Of a stretch of 18,564 nt of DNA, positions 1 to 7,228 are shown in pieces. Numbering within the stretch: position 1 is the stretch's first letter; each line of letters starts with the position of its first letter. The DNA is from Bacillota bacterium (lineage in GTDB: Bacteria; Bacillota; Bacilli; Alicyclobacillales; Alicyclobacillaceae). The notes beneath the pieces were generated by a model, which did no database searches, was not told where the DNA came from, and was given only the letters and a program-made list of their open reading frames with translations. The position numbers were made by a program, and so were the translations under genes. The DNA lies in the NCBI GenBank assembly GCA_021820805.1, contig JAKADF010000014.1, positions 1 to 18,564 of the forward strand, read 5' to 3'.

Positions 1-357
1 GATGGACTCGATGCATGTACTGTTCGTTTTGATCTTTACAATGTTCAAGAAATGACACCAATTATGATTGAATTTGCCACAAATATTAAATCCGCTGTTG
101 CTGAAGTTGTGGCTGCAATAAACCTTCTTAAAGCTCGCAAGTTAATGGATATTCGTAAACATATCGGCGAAATCAATCGTTTAGAGAAACGGTCTGACCA
201 ATTGCTTCGTCATTGCCTGCGAAGTCTATTTTCAGAACCACATGAACCGCTTGAAGTGATAAAACTTAAAGAAATATATGAGATACTGGAAAGTATTTCG
301 GACCGTTGTGAAGATGTGGCGGATGTACTCGAATCTGTCATTATTAAAAATGCTTGA
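1..357 (+). CDS. DUF47 (PhoU-like) phosphate transport regulator, C-terminal part
   Basis: The frame is open from base 1 to the stop at 355-357, so this is the last 118 residues of a gene that begins left of the window. An internal ATG at 52 is not the real start. The sequence is helical and charged, with a PhoU-like pattern (EINRLEKRSDQLLRH, then EIYEILESISDRCEDVADVLE near the C-terminus) typical of DUF47 proteins of about 205 aa. Such proteins usually sit directly upstream of a Pit-type phosphate transporter, as in the ykaA-pit pair of Bacillus subtilis, and the same arrangement is seen here with a 12-bp gap. They are thought to modulate the low-affinity transporter. Family assignment is from pattern and context; the N-terminal half cannot be checked. 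Confidence 0.85.
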   Translation, partial: DGLDACTVRFDLYNVQEMTPIMIEFATNIKSAVAEVVAAINLLKARKLMDIRKHIGEINRLEKRSDQLLRHCLRSLFSEPHEPLEVIKLKEIYEILESISDRCEDVADVLESVIIKNA

Positions 358-369
358 GCGGGGTGCAAG

Positions 370-1356
370 ATGCTAATATTGATAGTTACGATTGTTGCGC
401 TTGCACTTGTGTTTGATTTTACAAATGGGTTTCATGATACAGCGAATGCCATTGCAACCACAGTTTCTACCAGGGCATTGTCTCCGCGAGGAGCAGTCAT
501 TCTTGCGGGAGCTATGAATTTATTTGGCGCACTTACATTTACTGGCGTTGCTCAAACGATTGGCGGAAAGATTGCTAATCCGATAAAGATCCAGCATGGC
601 ATGATTGTCGTGCTTGCAGCACTGATATGTGCTATTGTATGGAACTTGATTACTTGGTATTTTGGTATACCTAGTTCCTCATCTCATGCTCTAATTGGTG
701 CACTTACGGGAGCGGTAATTGGTGCCGCGGGTTTTCATGCAATCAACATAAAAGGTTTTACATCGATTATTCAAGCGTTAGTAATCTCACCAATTTCTGC
801 ACTAATTGTTGGTTTTATCTTAATGTGGGTTCTGCGTCTTTTGTTTGCAGACAGGTCTCCGCATCGGGTAAATAAATACTTTAGACTTTTACAACGTGTA
901 TCTGCAGCGTTACAAGCATTCATGCATGGTACAAATGATGCACAAAAAACGATGGGTGTAATCACTTTCGCACTGGTTGCGGCTGGATTTCAGCACAATT
1001 TAACGATACCGCTATGGGTAAAAGTGATTTGTGCAATTGCAATGGCGCTTGGAACTGCAAGCGGCGGGTGGCGGATTATTAAAACTGTAGGTTCTAAGAT
1101 CATTAAATTAGAGCCAATTAATGGGTTTGCATCAGATTTGACATCTGCAACTGTTATATTCACAGCAACTTTGCTGAAGCTGCCGGTTAGCTCAACCCAC
1201 GTAATATCGTCTGCAATTATGGGGACTGGAGCAGCCAAGAATTTCCGTCGTGTTCATTGGGGGGTTGCAGGGCAAATCGTTGTTGCATGGATTATTACGA
1301 TTCCAATTTCGGCTTTACTTGCAGCAATTGTTGTGAGGCTTTTTTTGCTTTTGTAA
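370..1356 (+). CDS. pit: Pit-family inorganic phosphate transporter
   Basis: A 328-aa polytopic membrane protein with the two inverted PiT signature repeats: DFTNGFHDTANAIATTVSTR near residues 16-35 and FMHGTNDAQKTMGV near residues 183-196. Each is followed by hydrophobic segments and a second Ser/His motif (PSSSSHALIGA, then PVSSTHVISSAIMG). These are the substrate and cation sites of low-affinity phosphate/cation symporters. Length and topology, about ten membrane helices with a central loop, fit the shorter bacterial members. The start ATG at 370 lies 12 bp after the DUF47 gene and the two form an operon closed by the terminator at 1379. Metal-phosphate is the usual substrate; sulfate is the main alternative but is less likely beside a DUF47 gene. 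Confidence 0.93.
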   Translation: MLILIVTIVALALVFDFTNGFHDTANAIATTVSTRALSPRGAVILAGAMNLFGALTFTGVAQTIGGKIANPIKIQHGMIVVLAALICAIVWNLITWYFGIPSSSSHALIGALTGAVIGAAGFHAINIKGFTSIIQALVISPISALIVGFILMWVLRLLFADRSPHRVNKYFRLLQRVSAALQAFMHGTNDAQKTMGVITFALVAAGFQHNLTIPLWVKVICAIAMALGTASGGWRIIKTVGSKIIKLEPINGFASDLTSATVIFTATLLKLPVSSTHVISSAIMGTGAAKNFRRVHWGVAGQIVVAWIITIPISALLAAIVVRLFLLL

Positions 1357-1378
1357 AATAAACCCAAACTGTCTCGAA

Positions 1379-1410
1379 AAAGGCCGCCGCAAAGAGGGCG
1401 GCCTTTCGCC
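1379..1410. terminator. Rho-independent terminator after pit, probably bidirectional
   Basis: A perfect 10-bp stem (AAAGGCCGCC at 1379-1388 with GGCGGCCTTT at 1397-1406) with an 8-nt loop. The A-rich left side and T-rich right side suit termination on both strands, serving pit on the plus strand and the small ORF at 1416-1559 on the minus strand. Confidence 0.85.
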
Positions 1411-1415
1411 TTAAG

Positions 1416-1559
1416 TTAGAACTTTGTTTGACCATGCTCATTATGTTTCCGAATAGCATGGTTTTTCTTATTTGCTTGTTCTGGGGCTACCAACATGGTC
1501 GTAGATTGCACGGGTGTTTTGTTCATAACCGGTTCTTTCCCTCTGTGTTTTGCGGCCAT
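1416..1559 (-). CDS. Small basic hypothetical protein (47 aa)
   Basis: I do not recognise this protein. Reading leftwards from the ATG at 1559 gives 47 residues, rich in Lys, His, Asn and Thr, with no Cys and no membrane segment (starts MAAKHRGKEPVMNK, ends KHNEHGQTKF). The case for a real gene is a strong ribosome site, GGGGAGGGG in minus-strand sense at 1566-1574 about seven bases before the ATG, plus a terminator immediately after its stop. A longer version starting at 1607 exists but ignores that site. The composition resembles small spore-associated proteins of Bacillales in a general way, and a weak sigma-G-like element lies at 1579-1609. Function is unknown; the spore idea is inference. 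Confidence 0.5.
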   Translation of the reverse strand: MAAKHRGKEPVMNKTPVQSTTMLVAPEQANKKNHAIRKHNEHGQTKF

Positions 1560-1627
1560 TACTATCCCCTCCCCAGTGTAATATGCCCGAACCCACTCTT
1601 GTCTCATGCGCTTCCATTTTCGTAAAA

Positions 1628-1656
1628 TTAGGGCCTTGCATTTGTTTTGTTATAAT
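1628..1656 (+). promoter_or_regulatory. Putative promoter of the thioesterase gene
   Basis: A perfect -10 TATAAT at 1651-1656 lies 35 bp before the thioesterase start. The only -35 at 17 bp is the weak TTAGGG at 1628-1633. Confidence 0.35.
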
Positions 1657-1690
1657 GAAATGTATGGACATGTTATGCGAGGTGAATGAA

Positions 1691-2116
1691 ATGCCAGGTG
1701 TTGTAAAGCTTGAACTTGAAGTGCGCTGGGGAGAATGTGACCCAGCAGGCATTGTGTACCACCCGGTGTATTTTGATTGGTTCTCTGTAGCAAGAATGAG
1801 GTTCTTTCGCGAAAACGAAGTTCCCTATATGGAATCTTTTCACGATAATGGGATTGTGTTAGTTGTCCTTGATGTTGGATGCCATTATAAAAAAACATTG
1901 AGAGCCGAAGACAAAGTATTCATAGAGACAACGATGGCTGTCTTGTCTCGGACGCGGATTCGGATGCAATATCGAGTTTTAAACGAACAACATGAATTGT
2001 GTGGAGAAGGATTTACAGAACACGCATATGTTGATGAGCAAGGAAAGGCTGTCAATCTTGCGAAACGGACACCAGAATTGTGGGATAGACTGAAAATTGT
2101 GCCTCACGGGGAGTAG
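1691..2116 (+). CDS. 4HBT/YbgC-type acyl-CoA thioesterase
   Basis: A 141-aa single hot-dog-fold protein. The N-terminal motif RWGECDPAGIVYHPVYFDWF (residues 12-31) is the active-site region of the 4-hydroxybenzoyl-CoA thioesterase/YbgC family, with the expected catalytic Asp at D17 and the following PAGIV helix start. The length matches the family (130-150 aa). I chose ATG 1691 because GAGGTG at 1679-1684 is well placed; the frame is open further upstream but that sequence does not look like this family. The enzyme should hydrolyse a CoA or ACP thioester in the cytoplasm. The substrate cannot be told: DPAG is shared by 4-hydroxybenzoyl-CoA and general acyl-CoA thioesterases. It lies far from the phenylacetate cluster and lacks that cluster's operator, so there is no evidence linking it to PAA degradation. 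Confidence 0.85.
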   Translation: MPGVVKLELEVRWGECDPAGIVYHPVYFDWFSVARMRFFRENEVPYMESFHDNGIVLVVLDVGCHYKKTLRAEDKVFIETTMAVLSRTRIRMQYRVLNEQHELCGEGFTEHAYVDEQGKAVNLAKRTPELWDRLKIVPHGE

Positions 2117-2198
2117 ATAAATGCCGACACGCACTTTTATATCGGGCACATACAGTAATGGTAGACGGAAGTAGCGCTATGCTGGCGCGGTAAATAAT

Positions 2199-2228
2199 TT
2201 GACATGGAACATGTATCCATGCTAACAT
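2199..2228 (+). promoter_or_regulatory. Promoter of tRNA-Val
   Basis: TTGACA at 2199-2204 and TAACAT at 2223-2228 with 18 bp between; the mature tRNA begins 17 bp after the -10. Confidence 0.65.
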
Positions 2229-2244
2229 AAACCTCGCCTGATGA

Positions 2245-2319
2245 GCGGCTGTAGCTCAGAGGGAGAGCACCACCTTGACACGGTGGGGGCCACAGGTTCG
2301 ATTCCTGTCAGCCGCACCA
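2245..2319 (+). tRNA. tRNA-Val (anticodon GAC)
   Basis: A complete 75-nt cloverleaf: acceptor GCGGCTG/CAGCCGC (7 bp), D arm GCTC/GAGC, anticodon stem CCACC/GGTGG with loop TTGACAC (anticodon GAC), T arm ACAGG/CCTGT with loop TTCGATT, discriminator A and an encoded CCA at 2317-2319. GAC reads GUC and GUU valine codons. It is a single-gene unit with its own promoter and terminator. Confidence 0.97.
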
Positions 2320-2327
2320 TGCTAAAC

Positions 2328-2363
2328 AAAACCGTCTTCGGCTTTGCCGATGGCGGTTTTTTG
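2328..2363 (+). terminator. Rho-independent terminator after tRNA-Val
   Basis: AAAACCG at 2328-2334 pairs with CGGTTTT at 2354-2360. The stem continues inward with one mismatch and one wobble to a CTTTG loop, and the right arm runs into a run of T. Confidence 0.85.
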
Positions 2364-2526
2364 TTTGCGGTTTACGAAAAATTGGTAGAGATGAGTTAAT
2401 GAAAAGTGAGTTCCACGTATATGTCATTCTTAACCAGGATTATACTGTCATTACATGCAGAGATGTAATACATGGCATGCATGCATAGTGATTAGAATTA
2501 TGTGTTACGTGGAAGGACTGGTGAAC

Positions 2527-3381
2527 GTGCTTGCTCTCGAAATCACTACCCAGTTAGCGTTCCCTTCCCTCGTGTCAAGGCTCGAAGGTATCGGCTGGAG
2601 AGTGTCTGAAAAAGATATCCAGGAATTCGGAAATCAAATTCAAATATGTGGAGAAAATCATGACGAACTAGCTGAGATTCTTTGTACATTTGTATTCGAG
2701 GATTGGATACGTGCGTGCCTGGAAACCCGTTTGTCTAAAGGGCACTCCTACCTAAACGAAGATGAGAGGGAATATCTTGCTCTTGTTGAAATTCACAACA
2801 TAAAAACGGAAAGCCATACATATGCGGGGCATTCGCTGCCTCAGTGGAGAAGTATAATTTTGGGGACATTCCAGAGCATGATTAATGCAATGCAACCTGT
2901 TGACATCGAAGGCGTTCTTCGGTTCAGACTGAAAGGGTTTATTGACGAAATATCGAATCGGTTGGAGGATAACGTACAGCAATTTTTAGCGGATAAAGAG
3001 TATGAAGAGTTTGTATCCATGTTGCGCTATATTCTCGAATCGCAAACACAGTCAAATCAAGTGATGCATGTTTATTGCTCAAAAGAGCGTGTTTGGATTT
3101 GCGACGCAAAAGGAGAACTTGTCCGTGACACAGATGTTGCAAAGGCTGTAGAGCTGGCATCTGATGGGGAGGATATGAATGCGGAAGACTTAGCAATGAG
3201 TATTCTTATCACGCGTTCCCCTTCTGAAATTATTATTCATGATTTGTTTCCAGGGGCACCGTGGCCCAGTTTTCCTGAGACGGTCGAAAAAGTGTTCTCG
3301 GGAAGAGCGAAGAAATGTGGCGGATGCAGTACTTGTACAAGGCTTAAACAGGCCTCGTTTCGTCTGTACCCGTTTTGTTAA
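2527..3381 (+). CDS. ytxC: YtxC-like protein
   Basis: A soluble 284-aa protein of the YtxC type, recognised mainly from its place directly upstream of thrS (as in B. subtilis), its size (about 280 aa) and patterns such as VEIHNIKTESHTYAGHSLPQW and DIEGVLRFRLKGFIDEISNRLEDNV. Its function in the family is unknown. I favour the GTG at 2527 because GGAAGGA at 2511-2517 is about nine bases upstream; GTG 2521 would be too close and the upstream in-frame ATG has no ribosome site. The C-terminus carries a dense Cys cluster, KKCGGCSTC followed by a final Cys, that could bind a metal. That is an observation, not a known property of the family as far as I recall. Confidence 0.75.
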   Translation: MLALEITTQLAFPSLVSRLEGIGWRVSEKDIQEFGNQIQICGENHDELAEILCTFVFEDWIRACLETRLSKGHSYLNEDEREYLALVEIHNIKTESHTYAGHSLPQWRSIILGTFQSMINAMQPVDIEGVLRFRLKGFIDEISNRLEDNVQQFLADKEYEEFVSMLRYILESQTQSNQVMHVYCSKERVWICDAKGELVRDTDVAKAVELASDGEDMNAEDLAMSILITRSPSEIIIHDLFPGAPWPSFPETVEKVFSGRAKKCGGCSTCTRLKQASFRLYPFC

Positions 3382-3383
3382 TC

Positions 3384-3412
3384 TTGACTTTGACAGAATA
3401 TTGATCTAATCT
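3384..3412 (+). promoter_or_regulatory. Putative promoter of the thrS T-box leader
   Basis: TTGACT at 3384-3389 and TAATCT at 3407-3412 are 17 bp apart. An overlapping TTGACA (3390-3395) with TATAAA (3416-3421) has a poor 20-bp spacing. Either would start transcription just before the T-box leader. Confidence 0.45.
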
Positions 3413-3429
3413 CTGTATAAATCTTTAAC

Positions 3430-3695
3430 ATGCATGCAATGCGGAAAACCAAGCTCAGAAGTGGTTCAGGTTGCAGAGAGTAGGCATCTTTGGCTGTGAG
3501 TGCCTATCTTGGACCTTCGTGAGATACCAGTTTCCAAGCAGTTGCCGGGGAGTCCTAAAGACAAAACGGTAACCGGGGCGAACGATATACGCGAATGAAG
3601 TTCGGGTGATTGTGAGTTAGATTGCTCGGAGAATTTGGGTGGAACCACGTGAACAAACGTTCTCGTCCCTTTGTGGATGAGGGCGTTTTTTTATT
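3430..3695 (+). promoter_or_regulatory. T-box riboswitch (threonine) controlling thrS
   Basis: The T-box core GGGTGGAACCACG is present at 3637-3649, followed by a long terminator hairpin and then thrS. Upstream, AGAGAG with a GC-rich hairpin (3475-3507) matches the conserved distal part of Stem I. In this class the leader senses uncharged tRNA: a Thr specifier codon in Stem I pairs with the anticodon and the tRNA CCA end pairs with the T-box bulge, allowing antitermination. Two ACC triplets, at 3513-3515 and 3526-3528, are candidate specifiers; the first sits in a context (ACC then TTCGTGAG) that resembles known specifier loops. The leader 5' end is approximate. Confidence 0.9.
3655..3695 (+). 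terminator. Attenuator terminator of the thrS T-box
   Basis: The left arm 3655-3668 and right arm 3675-3688 form a 14-bp stem that includes G-T pairs, with a CTTTGT loop and a T-rich tail. Its 5' side can instead pair with the T-box sequence to form the antiterminator. Confidence 0.85.
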
Positions 3696-3715
3696 TTGTA
3701 AAGGGGTTGAGCAGA

Positions 3716-5671
3716 ATGTCGCAGTCTGTTGCTGCAAAGGAAGTAAAGGTATCATTAAAAGATGGATCAGAACGGGTTTACCCCATTGGAACAACACTAA
3801 AGGAAGTTGCATCATCTATCAGTACAGGTCTCGCTCGTGAAGCGGTAGCAGCTAAGGTGGATGGACAAGTACAGGATTTATCACGTGAACTTACTCACGA
3901 TGCAGCTATAGAGTTACTTACTTTGAAGGATGCTGACGGTGTTGATGTAATGCGTCACTCATGTGCACACGTCATGGCGCAAGCAGTCGCACGTGTTTTT
4001 CCAGGTACCAAGTTTGCGATTGGACCTGTGATAGAAAACGGTTTTTATTATGACTTTGCAGACCATGTTTTCACGCCAGAAGATTTACCTGTTATTGAGG
4101 CCGAGATGAAAAAAATTGTTGCAGAAGACCTTCCGATAGTGCGGGAAGTTATTTCTCGCGCAGATGCTCTTCAAATGTTTGAAGAAAGGCAAGACAGGTT
4201 TAAGGTTGAAATTATAAAGGATCTGCCGGAAGACACAACTCTCACCATTTACAAGCAAGGCGAATTCGTTGATTTGTGCCGTGGGCCCCATCTTCCTTCG
4301 ACTGGCCGGATTAAGTATTTTAAGCTGATGTCTATTGCTGGGGCTTATTGGCGCGGAGATTCATCGCGTGAAATGCTGACAAGAATTTATGCTGTTGCTT
4401 TTGCCAAGAAGAGTGAACTTGAAGAACATCTGAAAATGCTCGAAGAGGCAAAGGAACGCGACCATCGGAAACTTGGGAAAGAACTTGATATTTTCATGCT
4501 TTCTAAGGAAGTTGGCCAAGGATTGCCGTTATGGCTGCCAAATGGTGCAAAGGTTCGCAGGCAGATTGAACGCTATATTGTTGACTTAGAAGAAAGCCTT
4601 GGCTACAACCATGTGTACACACCTCATTTGGCGAGCGTCGAATTGTACAAGATTTCTGGCCACTGGCAACATTATCATGAAGACATGTATCCACCGATGC
4701 AGATGGATAATGAAGAACTCGTTCTTCGTCCAATGAACTGCCCGCACCACATGATGATTTTTAAACATGACATGCACAGCTACCGTGACTTGCCGCTTCG
4801 CATCGCTGAACTTGGAATGATGCATCGCTATGAGATGTCCGGTGCACTCGCAGGTTTGCAACGTGTTCGAGCAATGACATTGAATGATGCGCATATCTTT
4901 ATTCGGCCAGATCAAATTCAAGAAGAGTTTAGTCGAGTTGTTCGCTTGATTGAGCGTGTTTATAAAGATTTTGGCATAAAGGATTATTACCATCGGTTAA
5001 GCTATCGGGATCCTGCTGATAAAGAAAAGTATGTTCAAAATGATGAAATGTGGGAAATGGCTCAGCGTATGCTGAAGAAAGCCATGGACGATTTAGGGCT
5101 CAATTATGTGGAAGCGGTTGGTGAAGCTGCATTCTATGGTCCGAAACTAGATGTTCAAGTCCGTACCGCCCTTGGCAAAGACGAGACACTTTCAACAGTT
5201 CAAATTGATTTCCATTTGCCAAATCAATTTGAGCTTGAATACATTGGTGAGGATGGAAAACCGCATCGGCCAGTCGTCATTCACCGTGGTATTGTAGGTA
5301 CAATGGAGCGTTTTGTTGCGTTCTTGCTTGAATACTATAAGGGTGCATTCCCGATATGGCTTGCGCCAGTTCAGGTACGTGTAGCGTCAGTATCGAGCGA
5401 ATTTGCAGGCTTTGCGGATGAAGTTGCAGAAGGATTACGCCTTGCCGGATTCCGTGTTGATGTAGATAACCGTTCAGAGAAAATTGGCTATAAGATTCGC
5501 GAAGCACAGACCCGTAAGATTCCATATACACTTGTGGTCGGTGAAAAGGAACGTTCTCTCCATGCAGTTGCTGTTCGCCGTTATGGTGCAGGTGATTTGG
5601 GCCAAATGTCAGTAGAGGCTTTCCAAAATAAACTTCGTTCTGAAGTGGATGCAAAGGAACCACTGGTGTAA
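3716..5671 (+). CDS. thrS: Threonyl-tRNA synthetase
   Basis: A full-length class II threonyl-tRNA synthetase of 651 aa (about 643 in B. subtilis). The order is an N-terminal TGS domain (about residues 8-70), an editing domain with HSCAH at residues 81-85 (the HxxxH motif that clears Ser-tRNA), then the catalytic core with RPMNCPHHM (zinc ligand C342), motif 2 around [13 protein letters not shown], motif 3 around [11 protein letters not shown], and the C-terminal anticodon-binding domain ([20 protein letters not shown] onward). The ATG at 3716 is preceded by AAGGGG at 3700-3705; the open frame upstream runs into the T-box terminator and is not coding. It charges tRNA-Thr in the cytoplasm and is controlled by threonine supply through the T-box. 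Confidence 0.98.
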   Translation: MSQSVAAKEVKVSLKDGSERVYPIGTTLKEVASSISTGLAREAVAAKVDGQVQDLSRELTHDAAIELLTLKDADGVDVMRHSCAHVMAQAVARVFPGTKFAIGPVIENGFYYDFADHVFTPEDLPVIEAEMKKIVAEDLPIVREVISRADALQMFEERQDRFKVEIIKDLPEDTTLTIYKQGEFVDLCRGPHLPSTGRIKYFKLMSIAGAYWRGDSSREMLTRIYAVAFAKKSELEEHLKMLEEAKERDHRKLGKELDIFMLSKEVGQGLPLWLPNGAKVRRQIERYIVDLEESLGYNHVYTPHLASVELYKISGHWQHYHEDMYPPMQMDNEELVLRPMNCPHHMMIFKHDMHSYRDLPLRIAELGMMHRYEMSGALAGLQRVRAMTLNDAHIFIRPDQIQEEFSRVVRLIERVYKDFGIKDYYHRLSYRDPADKEKYVQNDEMWEMAQRMLKKAMDDLGLNYVEAVGEAAFYGPKLDVQVRTALGKDETLSTVQIDFHLPNQFELEYIGEDGKPHRPVVIHRGIVGTMERFVAFLLEYYKGAFPIWLAPVQVRVASVSSEFAGFADEVAEGLRLAGFRVDVDNRSEKIGYKIREAQTRKIPYTLVVGEKERSLHAVAVRRYGAGDLGQMSVEAFQNKLRSEVDAKEPLV

Positions 5672-5704
5672 TACTAGAGAAAGGTACAGGAGATATCAAA
5701 AGTC

Positions 5705-5733
5705 TTGACTTGCTTAAACATTTGTTATAGGAT
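5705..5733 (+). promoter_or_regulatory. Promoter of infC-rpmI-rplT
   Basis: TTGACT at 5705-5710 and TAGGAT at 5728-5733 with 17-bp spacing, about 200 bp before infC. This leaves room for a structured leader. Confidence 0.6.
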
Positions 5734-5739
5734 AGATCC

Positions 5740-5886
5740 GTTCCACTAGTTGAATATCTTGATAAAAGTAGAAGCTTCCCGCTTCTCACCTGGTCGGTAA
5801 ATGCTGACGGGTTATTCTTCTCCGAACATGTGAATGTGTGATTATGTCGTCAGGGAGACGCGGGACTTATCCGCGTCTCTTTTATT
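5740..5886 (+). promoter_or_regulatory. L20-type autoregulatory leader of infC-rpmI-rplT
   Basis: A structured untranslated leader of about 190 nt lies between the promoter and infC. It has a CTGACG (5801-5806 region) that can pair with CGTCAG (5848-5853) and ends in a strong terminator at 5855-5886. In B. subtilis and many Bacillota, ribosomal protein L20 binds such a leader and promotes premature termination, so the operon is repressed when L20 is in excess. The class assignment rests on gene context and the terminator; I could not verify the L20-binding fold by eye. Confidence 0.7.
5855..5886 (+). terminator. Attenuator terminator in the infC leader
   Basis: A perfect 9-bp stem, GAGACGCGG (5855-5863) with CCGCGTCTC (5871-5879), followed by TTTTATT. 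It lies upstream of the infC ribosome site and so acts as an attenuator. Confidence 0.85.
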
Positions 5887-5928
5887 GTAATGGATGGCTA
5901 AGGAGGAGACTTTCGGAGGTGACAGCAG

Positions 5929-6450
5929 ATTAGCAAAGAAGATTTTCAAGTGAATGACGGGATTCGCGCTCGTGAGGTTCGTGTTATCGACCAAGATAAT
6001 AACCAGCTTGGCATCATGAATATTCGTGATGCACGTCGCACTGCTGAAGAGCGGAATTTAGATTTGGTTAATGTAGCTCCAACAGCGAAACCACCTGTTT
6101 GCCGTATTATGGATTTTGGAAAATTCAAGTACGAACAGAGCAAGAAAGAAAAAGAAACTCGGAAGAACCAAAAGGTGATTTTGCTTAAGGAAGTGCGAAT
6201 GACGCCAAATATTGAAGATCACGATTTTCAGGTAAAACTGAAAAACGTACTTAAATTCCTTGGCGAGGGCGATAAAGTCAAGATTTCCGTTCGCTTTCGT
6301 GGACGCGAAATTACTCATTCCACAAACGGCCAACAATTGCTGTTGAAATTGGCAAAAGCAGCAGAAGAACAGGCAATTGTCGAACGCATGCCGAAGCTCG
6401 AAGGTAGAAGCATGATTATGATTTTGGCACCGAAACAGCCCACAGCGTAG
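5929..6450 (+). CDS. infC: Translation initiation factor IF-3, AUU start
   Basis: IF-3 of 173 aa: N-terminal domain ([20 protein letters not shown]), a basic linker ([16 protein letters not shown]) and C-terminal domain ([19 protein letters not shown], ending in APKQPTA). The conserved family N-terminus begins upstream of the first ATG or GTG in frame. Reading back gives ATT at 5929 (ATT AGC AAA GAA GAT), with a perfect GGAGGT at 5915-5920 eight bases before it. An AUU start is the known means by which IF-3 limits its own synthesis, since IF-3 discriminates against non-standard starts; it is seen in E. coli and B. subtilis. A GTG at 5950 would remove seven conserved residues and has no ribosome site. 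It is the first gene of the infC-rpmI-rplT operon. Confidence 0.95.
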   Translation: MSKEDFQVNDGIRAREVRVIDQDNNQLGIMNIRDARRTAEERNLDLVNVAPTAKPPVCRIMDFGKFKYEQSKKEKETRKNQKVILLKEVRMTPNIEDHDFQVKLKNVLKFLGEGDKVKISVRFRGREITHSTNGQQLLLKLAKAAEEQAIVERMPKLEGRSMIMILAPKQPTA

Positions 6451-6514
6451 ACCGTTTACTATATTCTTTGCACTGTTTCGCTTACTACCTGAATGTGAAA
6501 TGGAGGGCATTTTC

Positions 6515-6712
6515 ATGCCAAAGATGAAAACGCACAGCGGATTGTCCAAACGAGTAAAACGTACCGGATCCGGACAATTAAAGCGTGCACACGCATTTGC
6601 TTACCATAAAGCTGAAGCGAAGTCTTCCAAACGCAAGCGTCAATTGCGCGGAACTACACTCATTTCGGCAAGCGACGTTCGTCGGATTAAGCAACTCGTT
6701 ACTTATAAATAA
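6515..6712 (+). CDS. rpmI: 50S ribosomal protein L35
   Basis: A very basic 65-aa protein beginning [20 protein letters not shown], the standard L35 N-terminus, and with the family length. The ATG at 6515 follows a GGAGGG ribosome site at 6502-6507. An in-frame ATG at 6500 is part of that site and not the start. It is the second gene of the infC operon. Confidence 0.98.
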   Translation: MPKMKTHSGLSKRVKRTGSGQLKRAHAFAYHKAEAKSSKRKRQLRGTTLISASDVRRIKQLVTYK

Positions 6713-6762
6713 TGGCTTACGGCGGGCTATAGGCGCGCATGATTTGAAGGAGGACATTTACA

Positions 6763-7122
6763 ATGGCTCGTGTTAAAAGCGGCAAAGTTACACGCCGTCG
6801 CCATAAAGCGATTCTGAAACTTGCACGTGGTTATCGTGGTTCGAAACACCGTTTATTTAGAACTGCTAAACAGCAGGTCATGAAATCTTTGATGTATGCA
6901 TACCGTGACAGACGAGTCCGTAAGCGTGATTTCCGCCGGTTGTGGATTCAGAGAATCAACGCTGCTGCACGTATTAACGGAATGTCTTACAGCAAACTTA
7001 TGCATGGACTGAAGTTGGCTGGCGTAGAAGTTAACCGTAAGATGCTTGCTGACCTCGCAGTCAGCGATGGTCAAGCATTTACAGAGCTTGTTAATGTAGC
7101 ACGTACCAAGTTGGAAGCCTAA
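6763..7122 (+). CDS. rplT: 50S ribosomal protein L20
   Basis: A basic 119-aa protein with the L20 hallmark N-terminus ([20 protein letters not shown]) and the conserved [19 protein letters not shown] and [15 protein letters not shown] segments. GGAGGAC at 6748-6754 precedes the ATG. L20 is an early 23S rRNA-binding assembly protein and, in Bacillota, the likely repressor of this operon through the leader upstream of infC. Confidence 0.98.
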   Translation: MARVKSGKVTRRRHKAILKLARGYRGSKHRLFRTAKQQVMKSLMYAYRDRRVRKRDFRRLWIQRINAAARINGMSYSKLMHGLKLAGVEVNRKMLADLAVSDGQAFTELVNVARTKLEA

Positions 7123-7150
7123 TCGGTTTTCCATTCGAATATCACAATTT

Positions 7151-7178
7151 CCCGGTCGATTTCGGCCGGGCATTTTCA
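7151..7178 (+). terminator. Terminator after rplT
   Basis: CCCGGTCG (7151-7158) pairs with CGGCCGGG (7163-7170) around an ATTT loop, followed by CATTTTCAT. The stem is strong but the T tract is short. Confidence 0.7.
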
Positions 7179-7228
7179 TACATAGCACTGTTTTATATAA
7201 TCAAGAAATGAAAAGGAAGGTAGATTTC

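Noticed and set aside
1550..1690. N-terminal extension of the thioesterase frame
   Set aside because: Upstream of a good ribosome site, overlaps the -10 element, and its residues do not fit the hot-dog family.
2465..2490. ATGC-rich repeats near 2470 and again near 3430
   Set aside because: Very short, low-complexity ATGCATGC stretches with no consistent spacing or context; chance is sufficient.
4586..4993. 135-aa reverse-strand ORF inside thrS
   Set aside because: Antisense to the catalytic core of thrS; no start signals and no family pattern.
5277..5789. 170-aa reverse-strand ORF overlapping the end of thrS
   Set aside because: Lies almost wholly antisense to the conserved thrS C-terminal domain and infC promoter region, with no ribosome site or recognisable domain.
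6058..6549. 163-aa reverse-strand ORF over infC
   Set aside because: Shadow of infC; the Phe-rich stretches mirror the Lys-rich linker of IF-3.
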